Assembly: GCA_963749535.1 (NCBI GenBank)
Contig: CAVVNF010000021.1
Span: 1 to 64,000 of the forward strand
Source of the DNA: Chersky-299 sp963749535
Lineage (GTDB): Bacteria; Actinomycetota; Thermoleophilia; RBG-16-64-13
Length of the DNA: 64,000 bases
Direction: 5' to 3'
Both the position numbers and the translations under genes were made by a program. Under the pieces are notes generated by a model. It saw nothing but the letters and a program-made list of their open reading frames with translations. It did not search any database and was not told where the DNA came from. The stretch's first letter is position 1; every line of letters starts with the position of its first letter. Shown here in pieces: positions 62,873 through 64,000 of this stretch.

Positions 62873-62971
62873 ATGACAGGCTTTATCGTACTCATGGCCG
62901 CGGCAGCAGCGGGCGCTGCCCTCGTGGCTTTCTTTACTTTGCACGACACGTGGTTGAGCAGAGGGCTCTAA
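62873..62971 (+). CDS. 32-residue single-pass membrane protein, copy 2
   Basis: ATG 62873 with AAGGAGG 6 bases upstream. The product is MTGFIVLMAAAAAGAALVAF followed by FTLHDTWLSRGL. One transmembrane helix is predicted. It has the same length and 21 of 32 residues in common with the copy at 60906; most third-codon positions differ, as expected for two old paralogues under selection. It is divergent from tetR and convergent with the PH-like gene. Confidence 0.78.
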   Translation: MTGFIVLMAAAAAGAALVAFFTLHDTWLSRGL

Positions 62972-63000
62972 ACTTAAGTTCCTTACGCTGGGTCGTCGGG

Positions 63001-63377
63001 TCAACTAGTCCCGGGCGCGTGGCTCTGAAGGATGGCAAACGCGCTCTCGGCGGGTGCATTGTAGGCTGCGATCGACTTCTCCTGCACCCCCTGGCGTCGT
63101 GGTAGGTGATGTCGAGCACCTGCATCGCGCCAAGGTGGCCCGGGTGAGGTAAGAGCTTCACCGAGATGATCGAGGCATAGGGGATCTCGAAAGAGGCGTC
63201 TCCCCGTCGCCGCCTGAGAAGAGGAAAGCCAGACTTTCGACTTCCCCTAAGGGAATGCTCGGTGAGTTCGATCAGAAAGACGTTCTGCCATTGCCACTTG
63301 AATACAGCGTAGGGTCCATCGCACACCGAGACGCCGAAAGGCCCGAAGCTGAGAAGCGACTGTTCCGTGTCCACCAT
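63001..63377 (-). CDS. Hypothetical PH-like domain protein, one frameshift
   Basis: ATG 63377 (GGGAGGT upstream) begins MVDTEQSLLSFGPFGVSV. A beta-rich domain follows (FLIELTEHSLRGSRKSGFPL, FEIPYASIISVKLLPHPG). After a shift in a GGGGG run near 63085 it ends QEKSIAAYNAPAESAFAILQ at TGA 63001. The pattern of strands and a final helix fits bacterial PH-like or GRAM-like domains, judged by eye. Function unknown. Confidence 0.55.
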
Positions 63378-63648
63378 GCAGACCTCCCTGCTGGACATCC
63401 ACGCGGGCCATCGACCCTGATTTTGTCCGCCTCACTTAGTGCCCTGCATGCACTCCTTTGGATCGATGGCCCCCAGGCTCTCGAGGAGAAGATGAGCGGG
63501 TCACATCCCTGTCCCTCGTATTGCTCTGGGCAACTCGCCGACGCCGCGGCCAGGCACCGCAAGCCATGGGACTTTGGTTGTGGCGAGGTCCCGTATGGCT
63601 CGGCGAGAACGGCGGGGCCGAGGGATTATTTCAACCAGGGGCACTGAG
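63378..63648. other. Short intergenic stretch, nothing supported
   Basis: No frame here has both an RBS and a recognisable product; no clear hairpin with T-tract is seen. Confidence 0.3.
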
Positions 63649-63933
63649 TCAGGCATCCATGGAAAGGAACTCGTCGATGACCTCCGGCTTGACGTCGGAG
63701 CGGTCGCCAGCCCAGCCGATGAGTTCCCGCAACTCGGTGGAGTCCGCGAATTTCCGGGCTTGTTCCACATTCTCAAATTCAAGGAGAGCCACAAGGAGCG
63801 TAGAATCCGCCGGATCGCGGAAGAGACGGGCACCCTTGGACCCGCCTGCGCGACGCCGACCGGCGTCTGACTCAAAAATCTCCTTCAACTGGTCGACGTT
63901 CTTCACCTTGTGATGAATCAAGACATACGGCAT
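63649..63933 (-). CDS. Small ABM/dimeric alpha-beta barrel-fold protein
   Basis: 94 residues from ATG 63933 with GAGGTGG upstream. The layout is strand (PYVLIHHKVKNV), helix (VDQLKEIFESDAGRRRAGG), strand pair (GARLFRDPADSTLLVALLEF), helix (ARKFADSTELREL) and a short end. This is the ferredoxin-like fold of antibiotic-biosynthesis-monooxygenase and cyclase proteins, which dimerise. No catalytic residue can be assigned. It is the last gene in the window. Confidence 0.75.
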   Translation of the reverse strand: MPYVLIHHKVKNVDQLKEIFESDAGRRRAGGSKGARLFRDPADSTLLVALLEFENVEQARKFADSTELRELIGWAGDRSDVKPEVIDEFLSMDA

Positions 63934-64000
63934 TACTCCACCTCTCTCGCGAACCGATTGGAGTCCTCGCATCTCGTGAGTGCGCCAACACGCCGCATAT

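Noticed and set aside
1..64000. CRISPR arrays, insertion sequences or prophage genes
   Set aside because: No regularly spaced repeats, transposase motifs, terminal inverted repeats or phage structural genes were seen.

Overview
The window is high-GC bacterial DNA with short or overlapping gene junctions. Its content points to an anaerobic, probably Actinomycetota-type organism. Envelope genes (LytR-CpsA-Psr protein, lysyl-phosphatidylglycerol synthase plus flippase, rhomboid-like protein, S-layer-homology protein) suit a Gram-positive-type cell. MetV/MetF, HdrABC, MvhD and corrinoid methyltransferase genes suit an acetogen-like or methyl-group-consuming metabolism. No rRNA or other taxonomic marker is present, so the lineage is inferred.

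Layout. 1-6.3 kb: a broken beta-propeller/SLH protein, a small membrane protein, an MDR oxidoreductase, a methyltransferase, an SDR and a frameshifted sterol-reductase-family protein. 6.4-9.3 kb: a leftward unit of corrinoid protein, URO-D-family methyltransferase and a PAS-GGDEF sensor, damaged at two places. 10.7-24.5 kb: a regulon around one divergent control region at 22.7-22.9 kb. Leftward it carries corrinoid protein, URO-D methyltransferase, a branched-chain-type ABC transporter, VOC protein, Zn-dehydrogenase, split transketolase and an epimerase. Rightward it carries a GntR/UTRA regulator and a second corrinoid protein. A pair of inverted 9-bp sites flanks the leftward promoter. 24.7-33.7 kb: small accessory genes and envelope genes, including Lgt. 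33.9-38.0 kb: zur-znuA-znuC-znuB, with two permeases fused in one chain and a Zur-like box upstream. 38-44 kb: a large membrane protein, a putative ATC-hydrolase-like protein, a methyltransferase and a propeller lipoprotein.

44.2-58.8 kb is the most unusual part. One leftward cluster of tightly overlapping genes joins MetV/MetF (methylene-H4F reductase), HdrABC and two MvhD proteins with a complete split glutamate synthase: glutaminase, two FMN/Fe-S synthase subunits and a GXGXG subunit. The missing GltD-like FAD/NADPH module lies inside a 1528-residue double HdrA. A glutamine-synthetase N-terminal remnant lies directly upstream. The inference is an electron-transfer assembly that links NAD(P)H, methyl-H4F and glutamate synthase-type chemistry.

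59-64 kb holds a zinc-ribbon membrane protein, a FitA-like antitoxin, a TetR regulator, a PH-like protein and a small ABM-fold protein. It also holds two paralogous 32-residue single-pass membrane proteins, each preceded by a homologous, covarying structured leader RNA.

Many genes are split by single-base shifts, and two show junctions that look like internal deletions, while the 4.6-kb hdrA is intact. Sequencing or assembly error is a serious possibility. Where homology continues across a shift I give the full extent of the gene.
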